Positions 60,714 to 64,000 of a DNA stretch of 64,000 nt are shown in pieces. Position numbers and translations under genes: made by a program. Positions within the stretch are counted from its first letter, which is position 1; each line of letters begins with the position of its first letter. Under the pieces are notes generated by a model. It had not been told where the DNA came from, did no database searches, and saw only the letters and a list, made by a program, of their open reading frames with translations. Source of the stretch: DATFRX01 sp035630615. Lineage in GTDB: Bacteria; Actinomycetota; Actinomycetes; Propionibacteriales; Nocardioidaceae. The DNA lies in assembly GCA_035630615.1 (NCBI GenBank), contig DASQKI010000085.1:1-64000 (forward strand). The letters are read 5' to 3'.

Positions 60714-61526
60714 ATGAGGGCCCTCACACAGCGTCGCGGCGACCGCGTGCCCGATCATGGAGCGGTGTACTCCGAACCGGACGCCGACGATCGGCTCGCC
60801 GACACCGTCGACGAGTGGCGACGCCGCTGGCGAGATCGCGTGATCGACCACCCACGGGAGCGCGACGAGCCCTGGGCGCTGCCGCTCGTCGTCCGGCTCG
60901 AACGCGGCGCCACGCCCACGCACGGGGACGCGCTGCACGCCGCGGCGAGCTCCGTGGTCGCGCTTCTGACACATCCGGACGCGACAGGTCCGTGGCACCC
61001 GGCGTTGGCGCGCTGGTCTGACGGGCGGATCCGGAAGGTGGTGCGGCGGGCTCGGGCGTCCCGATGGGAGGAGATCGCCGCGCTGTCGGGCGTCACCGTC
61101 AGCCGCGGCGACGCCGAGGTACGGGCGCTTGTCCCGCATCCGGTTGCCGACCCGCCGCCGGCTCTCGCGCGACTCCAGATCACCGGCCTGGATTTGCCGG
61201 AGGACTCGACGGTGCCGGACGTGCCCACCTCGGAATCGCCGGTCCTGACTATCGCAATCGCGCCGGGTCTGGCGATGACGACCGGCAAGGCGTGCGCCCA
61301 GGTGGGCCATGCGGCCCAGCTCGCACTCCTCCAGCTCGATCGAGCGACCGTGATCAGCTGGGTCACGGCCGGTCACCCGCTCCGCGTCGTCGAGCCCGGC
61401 AAGACGGCGTGGGATCAGCTGCTACGGGCCGGCCGCGACGTCGCCTCGGTCCAGGACGGCGGCTTCACCGAGGTCGCCCCAGGCACCCACACATCCGCCG
61501 CCACGTTCGCCAACCTGACGACGTAG
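60714..61526 (+). CDS. Pth2-type peptidyl-tRNA hydrolase with N-terminal extension
   Basis: 270 residues. The C-terminal 110 or so match the Pth2 (archaeal/eukaryotic-type) fold: LTIAIAPGLAMTTGKACAQVGHAAQLALLQ and PLRVVEPGKTAWDQLLRAGR ... VQDGGFTEVAPGTHT. The N-terminal 150 residues (ERDEPWALPLVVRLERGATP, then HPDATGPWHPALARWSDGRI) are a separate conserved actinobacterial region. It would rescue tRNA from stalled peptidyl-tRNA; a standard bacterial Pth is expected elsewhere. The start is uncertain; GTG 60762 is an alternative. Confidence 0.82.
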   Translation: MRALTQRRGDRVPDHGAVYSEPDADDRLADTVDEWRRRWRDRVIDHPRERDEPWALPLVVRLERGATPTHGDALHAAASSVVALLTHPDATGPWHPALARWSDGRIRKVVRRARASRWEEIAALSGVTVSRGDAEVRALVPHPVADPPPALARLQITGLDLPEDSTVPDVPTSESPVLTIAIAPGLAMTTGKACAQVGHAAQLALLQLDRATVISWVTAGHPLRVVEPGKTAWDQLLRAGRDVASVQDGGFTEVAPGTHTSAATFANLTT

Positions 61527-61613
61527 CACGACTGCGGAGACCCGTCCCTCAGCCGCCTGCTTCGCCGAGCCGACCCCGAAGCTGGCCGGACGAGATCGAG
61601 ATCGACGACTACC

Positions 61614-64000
61614 TCAACGGGAAGGGCTAGGCGGCGACGGATCGGTGGACAGCTTCTCCTCGACCTCTCGGGCCTCGGGGACGTCGAGGTCGCGGTAGAT
61701 CTCCAAGGCACCCTCCCAGTCCTCGCGCGCCAGGTCGTCCCGCCCCAAGTCAGCGTGCGCGTCGCCGAGGCCGGCGTGCGCGCGGGCCGTCTCGAAGCGG
61801 AACGCCCTTCTCGCGCGATGGCGAGCGCGCGCTGGTGTTCGTCGACCGCCCGCTCCTTGTCGCCACGGCATCGCAGCGTTCGGCCGATGCCGTTCAAGGC
61901 CTGCGCCATCTCGTCGCCGTTGCCCGCCGAGCGAGCGACCTCGAACTGGCGTCGGTGACAGCGCAGCGCTTGGGAATAGTCGGCCCGGTGCCAATGAATC
62001 GTCCCCATGACCTCGAGAGCGCTGGGCTCCAGGGCACGCACACCACCCTCCTGGGTCAGCGTGAGCAGGCGACGCGCAAACCTCGACGCCGTATCGAGGT
62101 CCCCGGTCCGCTCGGCGACCATCGCATGCCCGCACAAGGAATGGGCCAGCGTCGTACGACTTTGGCCGGCTTCAGCCTGCCGCAACGCCTCTTCAGCGTA
62201 TTCAGCGGCCTGCTCATACCGGCCGAGCGCCCAGTTGGCGTACGTGAGGTTGTTGAGCGTGCTCGCAGGCGGCGTCGTCCGCCCCAGCTCCCGCTGGAGC
62301 GCGAGTGCCTGCTCCAACTGTCTCACCGCACCATGCAGGTCCCCGCCCACATGACTGATCGCGGCGAGCGTGTTGAGGATGGACGACTCGCTGGCCTGAT
62401 CCTGCAGGCTGTGAAAGAGCTCGAGCGCCCACTCAGCGTGCGTCATCGCCTCCTCGAACCGACCGAGGTCGACAAGGGTGACGGCGAGTCCGCGGTGCGC
62501 GTCTGCCTCGGCGACGACGTCATGCCTCTGGAGCGCAATGTCCAGCGCGCGGGTGTGAATGCGGATGGCGGATTCGTGTTCCCGGCCTAGTACGACTAGG
62601 TACTGCCACAACGTTGCGGACAACCGGACCGCATGGTCGTCATCGGTCTGGATCGCGACGGCGATCAGATTGGCATGGTCGAGGTCGAGCCATTGGATCG
62701 CGTCGTCATGGTCGGAGAGGGTCGGCAGATCGACGTCAACCTGGGCCGATGGAGAGAAGGTACGGCGATGAACTCCCGGCGTTGCCAGCTCGAGAGCGCG
62801 ATCGGCGGCTCGCAGGTAGAGCTCGGCCAGCCGCTCCTCCGCACGGCGCCGCTCGTCGTCGCCCTCGACGTCTTCGGCCAGCTCCCATGCGTAGGCGCGA
62901 AGCAGGTCGTGTGCCCGTACCCTGCCGGCCTGCGTCTCCTCGAGCAGGTGCGCGCGTACAAGATCATCGATCGAACGCCGAACACGCCGAAGATCCAGAT
63001 CGGCGAGGGCGGCCAACGCGTACGCATCGAAGTCGTACCCCGGATGCAAGCCACACATCCGGAAGACTCGCACCGTGTCCGGCGAGAGCTGCTGATAGGA
63101 CCACGAGAACACGGCCCGAACTGCGATCTGCGAGTCGTCGACGTCGAGCAAGTCGAGCCGGCCGCGCTCGTCGGCCAACTCGTCGACGAGCCCGGCCACT
63201 CCCCGGGCCGGTCGAGTACGGACCAGGTCCGCCGCAATCCGCAACGCCAGCGGCAGCTGTACACACCGCTCGATCAGCCGGCGTGTGGCATCGGCATCCG
63301 CCGTCAGGTCATCACCGAGGACGTCCCGCATCAGCCGGGTCGCCTCGTCCATCGACAGCCGATCCAGGTTGAGGCGATGGGCACCCTCACGGGCACCGAG
63401 ACCCGTCAGCGCGTCTCGACTCGTGACCAAGACGAAGCAGGTGGCGGCACCGGGCAGCAAGGGCCTGATCTGCTCGACCGTCCGGGCATTGTCGAGCAGC
63501 AGTAGTATCCGCCGACCGTCGAGCAACGAACCTAGGCGGGCCGATCGCTCCGCCTGACCGGAGGGAATCGCAGACGCATCCACGCCGAGCTCGCGTAAGA
63601 AGCGCCCCAACACCTCAGCCGGGTCCAGCGGCGACTCTCGCCCGTAACCCAGAAGGTCAACGTAGAGCTGTCCGTCGGGGAACTGCGACCGCATTCGATG
63701 TGCGCAGGATGTCGCGAGCGCTCACGCAGCGGATGCCGAGTGACGAGCTCGCGCAGGTCCGAGACGATCGCCGCGTGGTTTCCGGCGTCCAACTCGGCCT
63801 GATAAAGATCCTCGAGCGCCATCACCCGGCGGTCCTCGAGCCGCTGCGACTCGATGTCGAGTTCGGCAACGTCCAGTCCCTCGTACGGTGTGCCGCGCCA
63901 CAGTGCGAGGGCCTCACGAATCAGCTCGGAGGACCGGTTCGGATCGGTGTTCGAGGCGGCTGCAGCTTCGTCGAGCAGTTCCTCGAATCGGGTGGCGTCG
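61614..64000 (-). pseudogene. disrupted AfsR/SARP-like regulator (second copy), runs off the window
   Basis: At the window edge the frame reads as the BTAD (FEELLDEAAAASNTDPNRSS, ALALWRGTPYEGLDVAELD) up to HPLRER at about 63720. It then jumps in another frame into the middle of the NB-ARC domain (LATSCAHRMRSQFPDGQLYV). The rest of the BTAD, the linker and the Walker A motif (roughly 130-170 residues) are deleted. The NB-ARC and TPR parts follow to about 61806, where one base is missing in a C-run (61805-61807); restoring it joins LAIAREG to AFRFETARAHAGLGDAHADL and a normal end at 61614. Without Walker A it cannot work as an AfsR-type ATPase. Compare the intact gene at 53873-56689. Confidence 0.85.

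Overview
The window is 64 kb of very GC-rich DNA with the gene styles of an actinomycete: frequent GTG starts, chains of ATGA/GTGA stop-start overlaps, many ECF sigma factors, an AfsR/SARP-type regulator, a DUF5667 sigma partner, DUF6758 and DUF7144 proteins and a GerW-like protein. The mix is most reminiscent of Propionibacteriales (Nocardioidaceae/Kribbellaceae-like). That placement is inference. I saw no rRNA, tRNA, CRISPR array, transposase or phage block, so this reads as an ordinary chromosomal stretch with many small catabolic and regulatory modules.

Layout. 0-2.1 kb: an ECF41 sigma factor coupled to its NAD-dependent epimerase-type partner, with a matching promoter. 2.4-5.5 kb: an aldo/keto reductase and EamA exporter pair, divergent from an Lrp/AsnC regulator, then a HEAT-repeat protein. 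5.5-6.7 kb: a three-domain protein (HTH, GHKL ATPase, DUF4325/STAS-like) behind a helically phased array of inverted repeats. 6.7-13.6 kb: hydantoinase/oxoprolinase B and A subunits on the minus strand, separated by a NIPSNAP/hypothetical pair with a divergent WYL regulator and a thioesterase. 13.9-19.9 kb: a KamB/NpmA-like 16S rRNA methyltransferase gene broken by an amber codon, a GerW-like protein, and a molybdenum hydroxylase cluster (FAD, 2Fe-2S and Mo subunits, then a CoxG-like protein). 20-27.2 kb: a cobalamin operon (btuF-btuC-btuD-cobD-cobS-cobU/cobC fusion-cobT) under a cobalamin riboswitch. 27.3-33 kb: siderophore-interacting protein, pyruvate phosphate dikinase and a disabled SigE-type sigma/partner pair. 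33.3-37 kb: a DUF2877-FdrA-DUF1116 operon of the oxamate carbamoyltransferase type. 37-45.8 kb: MarC, PHP phosphoesterase, ECF sigma with DUF5667 partner, DUF6758, YbhN and small membrane proteins. 46-56.7 kb: a large LuxR-type STAND regulator, stress-type small proteins, Nudix, histidine phosphatase, MaoC hydratase and an AfsR-like regulator. 56.8-64 kb: secreted serine protease, an intact SigE-type cassette, acyl-CoA dehydrogenase, a Pth2-type peptidyl-tRNA hydrolase and a second AfsR-like gene that is a pseudogene running off the window.

Two themes stand out. First, palindromic elements (arms 13-20 nt, loops 15-23 nt) recur at or inside genes, mostly catabolic ones. Two are the same 55-bp element, one inside the hydantoinase B gene and one forming the 3' end of the DUF1116 gene, and others lie in the CoxG and FAD-subunit genes. 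Second, several regulatory or modification genes are broken (rRNA methyltransferase, one SigE cassette, one AfsR paralogue), either real decay or, for the homopolymer cases, sequencing error. The most promising poorly described system is the HTH-GHKL-DUF4325 protein with its operator array at 5.5-6.7 kb.
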